From Lachnospiraceae bacterium UBA7160 (GTDB taxonomy: Bacteria; Bacillota; Clostridia; Lachnospirales; Lachnospiraceae): DNA of 42,586 bases. The translations under genes and the position numbers were made by a program. This document shows positions 24,814-33,034 of the stretch, in pieces; the first letter of the stretch is position 1; each line of letters begins with the position of its first letter. Location: positions 1 through 42,586 of the forward strand of contig DKWE01000018.1 in the NCBI GenBank assembly GCA_002491565.1, in the 5' to 3' direction. The notes beneath the pieces are model-generated. The model saw nothing but the letters and a program-made list of their open reading frames with translations. It had not been told where the DNA came from and did not search any database.

Positions 24814-25881
24814 ATGCGGTTTATGCATGTTGCGGATGTGCACCTGGGGGCGGCGCCGGACCGGGGTTATCCATGGGCGAAGGACCGGGGACAGGAGCTC
24901 TGGGAGAGTTTTCGGCGATGCATCGCGGCGGCGAATGAAAAGAAAGTAGATCTGCTGCTGATCGCGGGGGATCTCTTCCACAGACAGCCGGAGGTAAAGG
25001 AATTGAATGAGATCAATTACCTGTTCTCCACACTGGAACGAACAGCGGTCGTACTGGCTGCAGGGGATGCGGATTATCTGCAGCCGTCCTCGCCGTATGC
25101 GGAGTATCCATGGAATGAAAATGTAATCGGACTGTTTTCCCCGCAGCTGGAGCGGGTGCGCCTGCCGGATCTAAAGGTCGAGATCTATGGGATGAGCTAC
25201 TATCGGAGTGAGCTTCCGGAACCGGTATTCGACGGGCTCCGGGCCGAAAAGAGTGAGTATTTCCGGATTTTGCTGGCACACGGAGGGGATACAGATCATA
25301 TCCCTCTGGATAAAGAGGAGCTGCTGGCATCCGGGTTTGACTATATCGCGCTGGGGCACGTGCACAGGCCGCAGGTCTATATCCAGGGGCTCGCAATGTA
25401 TGCGGGCGCACTGGAACCGGTATCGAGTGAGGATACCGGACCGCATGGCTATATTCTCGGCGATGTGCACCGGAAAAGGATCAAGCTGTCCTTTGTGGAG
25501 ATGGCCGGGCGGCAGTACCGGCAGGAAGAAATTGAGGTGACGGAGTGGGATACGCAGTATTCCCTGCGCCAGAAAATTTCAGAGAGGATCCGGCAGTGCG
25601 GCACACAGCATATGTACCGGGTGATACTGGCAGGGCAGCGGCATCCGCAGTTCCGGCCAGTGGTGGAGGAGTATTTGAAGTGCGGGCGCGTGCTGGAGGT
25701 AGCAGACCGGACCGTGCCGGCATTTCATCTGGAAGAGCTTAGGCGGCAGTACCGGGATGGGCTGATCGGTCGGCTGATCGAATCCTTTGGGGAGGATGGC
25801 CCGAAGGATCTGATCGAGGAGAAGGCGCTGCGGTATGGGCTGGAGGCACTTTTGTATCCGGAGGATGGCCATGGACCGTAA
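24814..25881 (+). CDS. YhaO/SbcD-like DNA repair phosphoesterase
   Basis: This 355-residue protein has the calcineurin-like phosphoesterase fold of SbcD/Mre11 nucleases. It has HVADVHLG (motif I), AGDLFH (motif II), LLAHGG (motif IV) and LGHVHRP (motif V). Motif III, normally GNHD, is GDAD at residues 84-87: the metal-binding Asn is Asp and the catalytic His is Ala. Nuclease activity may therefore be weak or altered. A C-terminal capping region follows. The start ATG24814 lies 8 nt after GGAGG (24801-24805); ATG24808 would be only 2 nt away. It is followed 39 bp later by the YhaN-like ATPase, the usual partner pair, and both probably act on DNA ends. Confidence 0.83.
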   Translation: MRFMHVADVHLGAAPDRGYPWAKDRGQELWESFRRCIAAANEKKVDLLLIAGDLFHRQPEVKELNEINYLFSTLERTAVVLAAGDADYLQPSSPYAEYPWNENVIGLFSPQLERVRLPDLKVEIYGMSYYRSELPEPVFDGLRAEKSEYFRILLAHGGDTDHIPLDKEELLASGFDYIALGHVHRPQVYIQGLAMYAGALEPVSSEDTGPHGYILGDVHRKRIKLSFVEMAGRQYRQEEIEVTEWDTQYSLRQKISERIRQCGTQHMYRVILAGQRHPQFRPVVEEYLKCGRVLEVADRTVPAFHLEELRRQYRDGLIGRLIESFGEDGPKDLIEEKALRYGLEALLYPEDGHGP

Positions 25882-25920
25882 CGAAAAGATAGCGGGAAAC
25901 TGCAGGAGGTGAGATACGCA

Positions 25921-27414
25921 GTGGAAATTTTGGAGCTGGAGCTGCAGCATTATGGAAAGTTTGAAAATCACCGGATGGCGCTGAAGCCGGGGGTAAATAT
26001 CATTTACGGCGGAAATGAATCCGGAAAGTCAACGATCCATTCCTTTGTCCGTGCGATGCTGTTTGGCATGGACCGGGGGCAGGGTGAGACCGTGCGGCGC
26101 GGGGAATACCAGCTGCGAAAGCCGTGGGATGCGCCTTCTGATTTTTCAGGAAGCATGACCGTGCGTGAAAATGGATGCGTATACCGGATCGAGCGCAATT
26201 TTGACAGCCGTGCGGCAGAGCTTACCGTCTGGAATGTGACCAGGGACTGCCAGGAGGAGGAGCCGGAGGGCGTACTTGCCGGGCTGCTGGGCGGCATTGG
26301 AGAGGCAGCGTTTGTGAATACAGTGTTTCTCGCCCAGTCGAAAGTGGAGACAGACGGGGCGCTGGTGGAAGAACTGCGGCGCTGTATTGCGAATGGCAAG
26401 GGCGGGATCGATGCGCAGATTGATGTGACAGCGGCGCTGCAGGGTCTGCGCAAGAAAAAGCGGAGAGCAGAGAGGAAAAAGCAGGAGGAAGAAGCGCTTT
26501 TGGAGAGCCAGATCCGTGAGAAGCAGCGGGATGCGGATTATCTGCGTCGAGAGATGGATGTGCTGACAAGAGAGCTGGATCAGCTGCGCTGTCCGGAGTT
26601 GGAAGAAGATCAGGAGAATGGAGGAGATTCCAGGCAACCTGCAGTGTTTGGCGGTACGCTGCTGCAGATGCTGTTGCTGCTTGCCGGGCTGCTTGCGCTG
26701 AGCGGGGCGGTGGCGCTTACACAGCTTCTGTTCCGGATTATCCTTGGGGTGGCGGGAGTGCTGTTTCTCGGCCTGCTGTACCCGGTACGCCGCTATCTTG
26801 TGTATGATGGCGCGGAGGAAAACCGCGCATATCTGGAGTGGACGGAAGAAGACCGCAGGCAGGCGGCGTATTTGGAGGAGGAAATCGTCAGGTGTCAGGA
26901 GGCATACCGGAAGCTGCAGGTGGAGCTGGAGCAGCTTTGCCGCAGCCAGGTGCGCGCGGAGTCGGTGGAGACAGAGATCGCGGCTTTGAATCTTGCGATT
27001 GACCGGATCTGTGAGCTGTCAGTAGGCATCTCCGGTGAGACAGAGGAGGGGCTTGCAAGCTGTGCCTCCCGGATTCTGAAGCAGATCACCTGCGGACGGT
27101 ATGACCGGATTGTGATGGATGAGACAGGGGAAATCCGAATCCATACGCCTGACCGCGTATTGTCACTGGAGCAGGCAGGAAGCGGCACGCTGCAGCAGAT
27201 TTATTTCGCAGTCCGTGTCGCGGCGGGAGAAATGCTCGGCAAAGGGAGCCTGCTGCCGCTCATTCTGGATGAACCCTTTGCGCTCTATGATGACAAGCGG
27301 CTGGAAGCAGTCCTCGGCTGGCTTCACCAGAGCGGCAGACAGGTGCTGCTGTTTACCTGCCAAAAGCGTGAGCGTACGATTATGAACCGGGTAGTAGAGG
27401 GAAAGGAACAGTAA
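25921..27414 (+). CDS. Compact YhaN-like AAA/SMC ATPase with membrane hairpin
   Basis: This 497-residue protein has an ABC/SMC-type ATPase head split between its ends. Walker A GGNESGKST is at residues 30-38. The signature region QAGSGTLQQIYFAVRVAA and Walker B PLILDEPFALYDD are near the C-terminus. Between them are coiled coils (basic and glutamate-rich) interrupted by two hydrophobic helices (about residues 245-285: LLQMLLLLAGLLALSGAVAL and IILGVAGVLFLGLLYPV). No CxxC zinc hook is present. It is about half the size of Bacillus YhaN. GTG25921 is chosen: it lies 11 nt after AGGAGG, and GTG25909 overlaps that site. It probably links the YhaO-like partner to the membrane. Confidence 0.75.
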   Translation: MEILELELQHYGKFENHRMALKPGVNIIYGGNESGKSTIHSFVRAMLFGMDRGQGETVRRGEYQLRKPWDAPSDFSGSMTVRENGCVYRIERNFDSRAAELTVWNVTRDCQEEEPEGVLAGLLGGIGEAAFVNTVFLAQSKVETDGALVEELRRCIANGKGGIDAQIDVTAALQGLRKKKRRAERKKQEEEALLESQIREKQRDADYLRREMDVLTRELDQLRCPELEEDQENGGDSRQPAVFGGTLLQMLLLLAGLLALSGAVALTQLLFRIILGVAGVLFLGLLYPVRRYLVYDGAEENRAYLEWTEEDRRQAAYLEEEIVRCQEAYRKLQVELEQLCRSQVRAESVETEIAALNLAIDRICELSVGISGETEEGLASCASRILKQITCGRYDRIVMDETGEIRIHTPDRVLSLEQAGSGTLQQIYFAVRVAAGEMLGKGSLLPLILDEPFALYDDKRLEAVLGWLHQSGRQVLLFTCQKRERTIMNRVVEGKEQ

Positions 27415-27423
27415 CCAGACGAA

Positions 27424-27448
27424 TCACACGGAAGGCTTTTCAAGTGTG
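27424..27448 (+). repeat. Dispersed hairpin repeat, CACACGGAA-GTGTG type
   Basis: TCACACGGAAGGCTTTTC, continued as AAGTGTG, can fold as CACAC with GTGTG. A near copy lies at 41882-41907 (26 bp, few mismatches). It is directly downstream of the YhaN stop codon and could act as a 3-prime-end structure. Confidence 0.5.
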
Positions 27449-27513
27449 CGGCAATAGCACAGGCGCAGCGGAGCGCTGCGCATCCGGGGGACGAGTAGTT
27501 TGCGTCGGTCGAA

Positions 27514-27589
27514 GCGGGGACCCATCCACTGTCCCGCGAGGTGTTTTCGTGCGAATGCACGAAAATCCCGTTTTTTGACCTGTGCAATC
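27514..27589 (+). repeat. Two hairpins and a dispersed motif in the yhaN-nfo gap
   Basis: GCGGGGAC (27514-27521) pairs with GTCCCGC (27531-27537). TTTTCGTGC (27544-27552) pairs perfectly with GCACGAAAA (27557-27565) over a 4-nt loop, with a T run at 27571. The following TTTTTGACCTGTGCAATC (27572-27589) recurs at 39523-39540 with one mismatch. The perfect hairpin plus T run may terminate the YhaN transcript. Confidence 0.55.
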
Positions 27590-27624
27590 GGTATCTGAAT
27601 AGTATGGAAGCAGGAGGGATTAGT

Positions 27625-28452
27625 ATGAGAATCGGGTGTCATTTATCATCCTCCAGGGGATTTCTGGCAATGGGAAAGGAAGCGGTGTCGATTGGGGCGG
27701 ACACCTTTCAGTTTTTTACGAGAAATCCGCGGGGGAGTAAGGCGAAGTCGCTGGACGAGAAGGATGTGGAGGCATATCGCGGCTATGCTGCGGAGCATGG
27801 AATTGGTGTGATCGTTGCGCACGCGCCCTATACCTTAAACCCCTGCTCTGCAGATCCGAGGGTGCGGGAATTTGCGCAGCTGACGCTGGCAGACGACCTG
27901 AAGCGGATGGAGCATCTGCCGGGCAATCTCTACAATTTTCATCCTGGGAGTCATGTAGGGCAGGGCGTAGAACGCGGAATTGAGCTGATTGCAGACCTGC
28001 TCAATGAGATTCTGACAGAAGAGCAGCATACTACGGTTCTGCTGGAGACGATGGCGGGAAAGGGGAGCGAGGTTGGCAGCCATTTTGAAGAGCTTGCCGC
28101 TATTCTGGAGCGTGTAACTCTGCGGGAGAACATGGGGGTCTGCCTGGATACGTGTCATATTTACGATGCAGGATACGATATTGTGCAGGATCTGGACGGA
28201 GTGCTCGAAGAATTTGACCGTGTGATCGGACTCAAATGGCTGCGTGCCGTTCACGTCAACGACAGCAAAAATCCGATCGGCAGCCACAAGGACCGCCACG
28301 AAAAGATCGGAGAAGGAAATATCGGGTATGAGGCGCTTTGGCGTCTGGTTCACCACCCGGCGCTTGCGCAGCTTCCCTTCTGCCTGGAGACACCGAATGA
28401 GCTGGACGGCTACGCGGAGGAGATCCGGCGCCTGCGGCAGCCGGTATTATAG
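27625..28452 (+). CDS. nfo: Endonuclease IV (AP endonuclease)
   Basis: This 275-residue TIM-barrel enzyme cuts DNA at abasic sites and uses three zinc ions. Signature motifs are NFHPGSHVG, LLETMAGKGSEVG, CLDTCHIYDAGYDI and HVNDSKNPIGSHKDRHEKIGEG. Length matches the family (about 275-285). The start ATG27625 follows AGGAGGG; a longer ORF reaching to 27541 runs through the upstream hairpins and is not used. Its placement after the YhaO/YhaN pair forms a local DNA-repair block. The 130-bp gap before the convergent prs gene holds an imperfect inverted repeat. Confidence 0.94.
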   Translation: MRIGCHLSSSRGFLAMGKEAVSIGADTFQFFTRNPRGSKAKSLDEKDVEAYRGYAAEHGIGVIVAHAPYTLNPCSADPRVREFAQLTLADDLKRMEHLPGNLYNFHPGSHVGQGVERGIELIADLLNEILTEEQHTTVLLETMAGKGSEVGSHFEELAAILERVTLRENMGVCLDTCHIYDAGYDIVQDLDGVLEEFDRVIGLKWLRAVHVNDSKNPIGSHKDRHEKIGEGNIGYEALWRLVHHPALAQLPFCLETPNELDGYAEEIRRLRQPVL

Positions 28453-28465
28453 TTCCTGTTGCGGT

Positions 28466-28522
28466 TCAGCCAGCCACTGTCCAGAGAAGGATGTTCGGAA
28501 CACCGGAACGGTGACTGGCTGA
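28466..28522. terminator. Inverted repeat between convergent nfo and prs
   Basis: TCAGCCAG (28466-28473) pairs with CTGGCTGA (28515-28522), with further pairing CACTGT/ACGGTG and a nested GTTCGGAA/CCGGAAC hairpin. No T run follows, but its place between converging genes suggests a transcription-end structure or a dispersed repeat. Confidence 0.45.
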
Positions 28523-28582
28523 CGGGATGAAAGGATTAGAAATTCGATCACTGGAATACGCGGTGCAGTTGTACCGGCGTAA

Positions 28583-29776
28583 TCATGGATTCAGCTGTTT
28601 GCTTCTCTGCTTCGCAAGAAAATGATTGATCCGGTCAGCCGGATTCAGCAGCTCACTGATAGAGCCGTCATGGTTCAGGGTATCAATCACCAGTGCGATA
28701 TATTTGCTCAGGTCACATCCGGTGTAGTACGGCTTTTTCAGAAGTTCCGGCGTCTGATAGACGAGATTCGTCGTCAGCATTGCATAGAAAAGCCCATCTT
28801 CATACGCGCGGTCAAACTTCTCGAGACCATTTGTAAACAGACCAAATGTTGAGCAGATGAAAATTCTTCCTGCCTTTCGCTTCTTCAGCTCTTCTGCGAC
28901 ATCCAACATGCTGTCCCCGGAAGAAATCATATCGTCGATGATAACGACGTCCTTTCCGCTGACATCGGAACCAAGGAATTCGTGGGCAACAATCGGATTG
29001 TGCCCATTTACAATGTGCGCGTAGTCGCGCCGCTTATAGAACATTCCCATATCAACGCCAAGGATATTTGCCATATAGATCGCCCGGCTGGCGGCACCCT
29101 CGTCCGGGCTGATGATCATCAGATGCTCTGCGTCCGTTTTCAGGTCAGGAGCTGCGCGGAACAGTCCCTTGATGAACTGGTAGACCGGCTGAATTGTCTC
29201 AAAGCCATGCAGCGGGATCGCATTTTGAACACGCGGGTCATGGGCATCAAAGGTAATGATATTGTCCACACCCATTTTCACGAGCTCCTGCAGTGCCAGT
29301 GCACAGTCGAGAGACTCACGGCCATTGCGCTTATGCTGGCGGCTTTCATAGAGGAACGGCATAATGACATTGATCCGGCGGGCCTTGCCTCCAACTGCGG
29401 CAATGATACGCTTCAGATCCTGGAAGTGATCATCCGGCGACATATGATTCTCGACACCGCATAATTTGTAGGTCAGGCTGTAATTGCACACATCCACCAG
29501 CAGGTAGAGGTCATCTCCGCGAACAGAATCATGAATCATACCTTTTGCCTCACCGGAACCGAACCGGGGCACGCTTGCATTGATCAGATAGGTGTCTCGC
29601 GCGTAGGTGCGCAGCTGCGGGCTGTCGCGGTGCTCATGCTCCCGCTCTTTCCGCCATTCTACGATGTGGGCGTCAATTTTTTTGCCGAGTGTCTTGCAGC
29701 TGTCAAGGGCGATGATTCCGAGCTCTCCTACCGGAATTGTTTCAACATTGCGCTCATAACCAGACTGGAAGTCCAT
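28583..29776 (-). CDS. prs: Ribose-phosphate pyrophosphokinase, long form
   Basis: This 397-residue PRPP synthase transfers pyrophosphate from ATP to ribose 5-phosphate. The PRPP loop VVIIDDMISSGDSM, the flexible-loop KRRDYAH, the FDAHDPRVQNAIPLHG region and the ISPDEGAASRA segment are present. It is about 80 residues longer than the usual bacterial enzyme (about 315), with an extra N-terminal region of about 80 residues (MDFQSGYERNVETIPVGELG onward). The start has GGAGG 8 nt upstream. It is the last gene of the leftward dnaD-dnaI-prs cluster but also has its own promoter overlapping the dnaI stop codon. Confidence 0.9.
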   Translation of the reverse strand: MDFQSGYERNVETIPVGELGIIALDSCKTLGKKIDAHIVEWRKEREHEHRDSPQLRTYARDTYLINASVPRFGSGEAKGMIHDSVRGDDLYLLVDVCNYSLTYKLCGVENHMSPDDHFQDLKRIIAAVGGKARRINVIMPFLYESRQHKRNGRESLDCALALQELVKMGVDNIITFDAHDPRVQNAIPLHGFETIQPVYQFIKGLFRAAPDLKTDAEHLMIISPDEGAASRAIYMANILGVDMGMFYKRRDYAHIVNGHNPIVAHEFLGSDVSGKDVVIIDDMISSGDSMLDVAEELKKRKAGRIFICSTFGLFTNGLEKFDRAYEDGLFYAMLTTNLVYQTPELLKKPYYTGCDLSKYIALVIDTLNHDGSISELLNPADRINHFLAKQRSKQLNP

Positions 29777-29826
29777 AGCTTATCCTCCGTTGTAAAGTTA
29801 TAATGAATAATCATCAAGCTGTAATT

Positions 29827-29854
29827 ATTTTACCATAAATCTATATACGGTCAA
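29827..29854 (-). promoter_or_regulatory. Promoter for prs overlapping the dnaI stop codon
   Basis: On the minus strand TTGACC (29849-29854) and TAAAAT (29827-29832) are separated by 16 bp, with TGG forming an extended -10. The -35 hexamer covers the stop codon of the helicase-loader gene, so prs can be made independently of it. Confidence 0.6.
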
Positions 29855-30990
29855 GACTTTCGGGAAGATATTTTTTTCTGAATCCGGATATCGTCCCCGA
29901 TCAGCCGCAGCATAGTATAACAGCTGGAAATGCGGGAAAAGCTGCGCTCAGAGTAAGTGTCCATAAAGGTCGCAAGCGAGAGATTCGTTGAGATCAGCGT
30001 GCTTCTGCGGCGCAGGATCCGCTCGTTCAGCACAAGAAACAGCTGCGAGGATACGAAGGAATTGACCAGCTCCGTTCCAAGATCATCGATAATCAGCAGA
30101 TCGCATTCAAAAATGTGTTGCTCCAGCTCGCTCTGTGCATCGGCATCGATGCGTCCGAATTGTGAGTTCGCGAACAGCTCAAAGAGGCGGAACGCGGAAA
30201 AATAGATCACGGAATGGGTGCTCTCGATCAGTTCCTTCGCGACGCAGTGCGAGAGAAAGGTTTTTCCAAGTCCGGTATCACCGTAGAGAAACAGGTTCTC
30301 AAAGGAATGGTCGAAGTCACGCACAAAGCGCAGACACTCATCCTTTGCGCGCCGTGCCATCTGGCGTGCAGTCAGACCGGTGACAGGGTCCGTTTTCTGG
30401 TCGGAATAATAAGCAAGCGAGAAAACGGAAAAATTCTCATCCTTCAGAGCTTCTCGCAGGTTGGACTGCATATAAAGCAGATCAATGATCGCCTGCCGGA
30501 AGCAGTGGCATTTTTCCGTGCCAATATAGCCGGTATCCTGACAGTCCGGGCAGCGGTAGGAGGGCTCGAGATAATCCGCAGGGTATCCGGCGCTCTCAAG
30601 CAGCTCCGTTCTGCGCGCGGAAAGGGAGGCAATCGTCTGCTTTAGCTGGCTGATTGAGGAGCGGTCTTCTTCCTGCAGCTGTATGCCGCGGGAGGCGCGT
30701 TCTTCGGCAGCCGGCGGCGCAGCGTGAAGGGGCAACTTTCTCCCTGACAGCTGTTTGCTGTAAGAGGAGCGGCCTGTGTTGGGAACAGGCGTATTCCCGG
30801 CAAGCTGGTCGGCAAGAAGCCTGCGTGCGCAGGCGGTGCTTGCAGCGGCGATCCGGGCGTCAATCTCAGAAAATTCCGGAAAACGCCCGTAGATCTCCTC
30901 GGTACGCCGGGCGAGCTCCTGATGATTCTTCGCCTGCTGGCGCTGATAATCACGCATGATGATGTTGTACTGTGAATTGGTCAGTCCCAT
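29851..30990 (-). CDS. DnaI/DnaC-type helicase loader ATPase
   Basis: This 379-residue AAA+ protein probably loads the replicative helicase onto DNA. The N-terminal half is coiled, with a zinc-binding cluster CPDCQDTGYIGTEKCHC at about residues 145-161. The C-terminal AAA+ domain has Walker A GDTGLGKT, Walker B LLIIDDLGTE, and a sensor-like STNLS. The start ATG30990 follows GGAGGAGGAA; the longer ORF from 31032 adds an N-terminus ahead of that site and is rejected. It is separated from the DnaD-like gene by a tandem repeat array rather than directly coupled. Its function as loader is from family knowledge. Confidence 0.88.
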   Translation of the reverse strand: MGLTNSQYNIIMRDYQRQQAKNHQELARRTEEIYGRFPEFSEIDARIAAASTACARRLLADQLAGNTPVPNTGRSSYSKQLSGRKLPLHAAPPAAEERASRGIQLQEEDRSSISQLKQTIASLSARRTELLESAGYPADYLEPSYRCPDCQDTGYIGTEKCHCFRQAIIDLLYMQSNLREALKDENFSVFSLAYYSDQKTDPVTGLTARQMARRAKDECLRFVRDFDHSFENLFLYGDTGLGKTFLSHCVAKELIESTHSVIYFSAFRLFELFANSQFGRIDADAQSELEQHIFECDLLIIDDLGTELVNSFVSSQLFLVLNERILRRRSTLISTNLSLATFMDTYSERSFSRISSCYTMLRLIGDDIRIQKKISSRKS

Positions 30991-31167
30991 GGCTGTTCCT
31001 CCTCCGGGTAAAAAGGGCTGTGCATCATTCACTCATAGATATCATGGGTGGACACCCCTATAGTTCGGTGATGCTGATTAACGAAATGACACGATGCTGG
31101 GATCAAAAGATACCAGACAGATTGTTCCGCACTTCAGGTGACTAGACACTGCATGATGTTTGCTTGT

Positions 31168-31371
31168 CAGACGGCAGGATATTGCATAATGGTCCGTATG
31201 CCAGTCAGCGGGATATTGCATAATGGTTCGCGTGTCAGTTAGCGGGATATCACAAAATGATCCGTGTGCCAGTCAGCAGGATATCACATAATGGTCCGCG
31301 TGCCAGTCAGCAGGATATCACATAATGGTCCGTGTGTCAGTTAGCGGGATATTGCGTAATGCTTCATGTGT
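31168..31371. repeat. Six-copy 34-bp tandem repeat between primosome genes
   Basis: Copies start at 31168, 31202, 31236, 31270, 31304 and 31338, each exactly 34 bp. The consensus opens CAGTCAGCGGGATATTGCAT and continues AATGGTCCGTGTGC, with a GATATCACATAATGG variant in the middle copies. There are no spacers, so it is not CRISPR. The last base of the array is the first base of the DnaD-like stop codon on the minus strand. The 177 bp between it and the loader start show nothing recognisable. Confidence 0.93.
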
Positions 31372-32801
31372 CAGGAACCGCCGAGCAGCTTGCGCTCCAG
31401 CTCGCTGTAATCGTAATCGCGCTGCGAGAAGTTGTTAAAACGGTTTCCCGTTGCGCGCGGCTGATTGGTATCCGGCTTCGATGCGCTGTTGCGGCGCTGC
31501 TGGCGGTCTGAGCGCTGCTGGTCTATTTTTTTGACATCCTCCAGCGAAGTGACATGGCTATCGTACCATTTCTTCAGGATCTTGTCTGCATAGGCAAAGC
31601 TGGGCTGATGAATCTGCCCGATGGTGCGGCTGCAGGCTTCCACTACGATTTCCAACGGCATTTTGTACTCGTCAAACCACCGTGACATCAGCTCGGTTTC
31701 GGATTTGCCGGGGCTGCGGCCCTTGATGCCGAAGGTATTGAGCACAATGTAATAATTCTTGTTGTAGAGGCTGGACTCCTGCTTAGCCTGTGCGACGGTC
31801 GAAATCCCGGCTTCCGCCCAGGAGAGCGCAACGCGCCGCATGTAATGACGGCTGAAAGCTTTTTTGGAGAGACAGTACTCGAGCAGGTAGTCGATCAGGT
31901 CCGCAGAGAAATGCAGCGTGTCATAGTAATAGAGAAAATCCGTCTGCTCCGAGGAGGTCAGAGGACGCTGAAGGTATTGCTCTGCAACAAAAAACAGCTG
32001 TCGGATCTCCTGCTGTTCACACAGCTCCTCCATGCGCTCCTTGCTGATGGCAGGAGCGGTCTGTGCCTCTGGCCTTTCAGAGAATGCCAGGTGTTCTGCA
32101 GCGCCGGCTCCTGAATATCCGGGAGCAGTTCCGTTCATGCCGCGGCTTCCTGCGAGTGTCTGCGGCTTATAGGCGCCTGTGTCTGAACCTGGTATGCCCT
32201 TAGGCTGCAGCCCGCCGTTATTTGCGGTGGGAAAGCGATCGGCCCGGCCAGGAACACTGCTGGCATTCGGGCCGGAAAAGCTGTTGGGCTGGTCGGAGAT
32301 TCCGCTGGTATTTTCGGAAGGGTAGCCGCCCGCCCGCCCGGAAACACCGCTGGCATTTGCGGCCGGATAGCTGTCAGCCCGGCCAGGAATACCGCTGGCA
32401 TTTGGGGCGGTGCTGCCGCCCGCCCGCCCGGGGACATCACCTGCATTTGCGGCAGAATATCGGTTGGTTCGGCCGGGATGCTGTGTTGTGGCAGCTGACA
32501 GAAGCGCATCCGTCTCCGTCAGGTCGGAGAAGGTAATGGACTGAAGTTCTCCCTGCCGGTTTCCTTTCAGGTGAATTAGTTCCTGTTTTTCCCAGTAGAG
32601 CAGCGCGCGCTGCACATCCTTTTCCGTGAGGTCCAGCACGTCCGCGATTGCGGAGAGTGTGAGCTCCCGGTCTGTGTCCGCGCAGCGCAGAAGATAAAGA
32701 TATACCTTGACAAATTCTCCGTTTGCCTGTGGCATATACTGGTCAATGAATGCGTTCTTCACGACTGTCACGCCTTCCGGAGTATCCGTGTAGATTTTCA
32801 T
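31371..32801 (-). CDS. DnaD-like primosome protein with repeat linker
   Basis: This 476-residue protein has an N-terminal winged-helix region (about 1-100, with LTLSAIADVLDLTEKDVQRAL) and a C-terminal DnaD-type helical domain (about 255-405, ending in YADKILKKWYDSHV), followed by a basic tail. In Firmicutes, DnaD acts with DnaA and DnaB to bring the helicase loader to the origin. Residues 110-199 form six degenerate 15-residue repeats rich in Gly, Ala, Asn, Ser and Pro (unit like GRADSYPAANASGVS), making a long flexible linker. The start at 32801 is supported by the conserved N-terminal helix; its ribosome binding site is weak (GGGGG). The next gene downstream is the loader. Confidence 0.85.
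   Translation of the reverse strand: MKIYTDTPEGVTVVKNAFIDQYMPQANGEFVKVYLYLLRCADTDRELTLSAIADVLDLTEKDVQRALLYWEKQELIHLKGNRQGELQSITFSDLTETDALLSAATTQHPGRTNRYSAANAGDVPGRAGGSTAPNASGIPGRADSYPAANASGVSGRAGGYPSENTSGISDQPNSFSGPNASSVPGRADRFPTANNGGLQPKGIPGSDTGAYKPQTLAGSRGMNGTAPGYSGAGAAEHLAFSERPEAQTAPAISKERMEELCEQQEIRQLFFVAEQYLQRPLTSSEQTDFLYYYDTLHFSADLIDYLLEYCLSKKAFSRHYMRRVALSWAEAGISTVAQAKQESSLYNKNYYIVLNTFGIKGRSPGKSETELMSRWFDEYKMPLEIVVEACSRTIGQIHQPSFAYADKILKKWYDSHVTSLEDVKKIDQQRSDRQQRRNSASKPDTNQPRATGNRFNNFSQRDYDYSELERKLLGGS
32205..32474 (-). repeat. Six in-frame 45-bp repeats inside the DnaD-like gene
   Basis: Six 45-bp units lie at 32430-32474, 32385-32429, 32340-32384, 32295-32339, 32250-32294 and 32205-32249. 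Each encodes a 15-residue unit beginning GR or DQ and containing a central AN or PN pair. The unit length is a multiple of three, so copy number can change without a frameshift. Confidence 0.88.
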
Positions 32802-32848
32802 GTCCTCGATTCCCCCAATAGTATGATCCCGGTGTTTTCAATAGGTAG

Positions 32849-32857
32849 AGTATAGCA
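32849..32857 (-). promoter_or_regulatory. Extended -10 promoter for the dnaD-like gene
   Basis: On the minus strand TGCTATACT forms an extended -10, about 50 bp upstream of the dnaD start. A weak -35 (TTCTCT) lies 17 bp upstream. The DnaA-box cluster begins about 180 bp further upstream. Confidence 0.55.
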
Positions 32858-33034
32858 TATCCGGACGAAAAAGAGAACAGGAAATATGAATAAGGCTTGC
32901 TCGAAGACTTAAAGAGATCTCCGCAGCTGTCGCAGCCAGCCAGCGGCATGTGCCAATGCAGATGCTGCACAAACAATACCCGGTAAAAATCCTGCCGGAA
33001 TCCAGGATGCAGCAGGAAAAACTGTAACATACCA

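Noticed and set aside
31168..31371. CRISPR array
   Set aside because: The 34-bp units follow each other with no spacers, vary internally, and there are no cas genes nearby.
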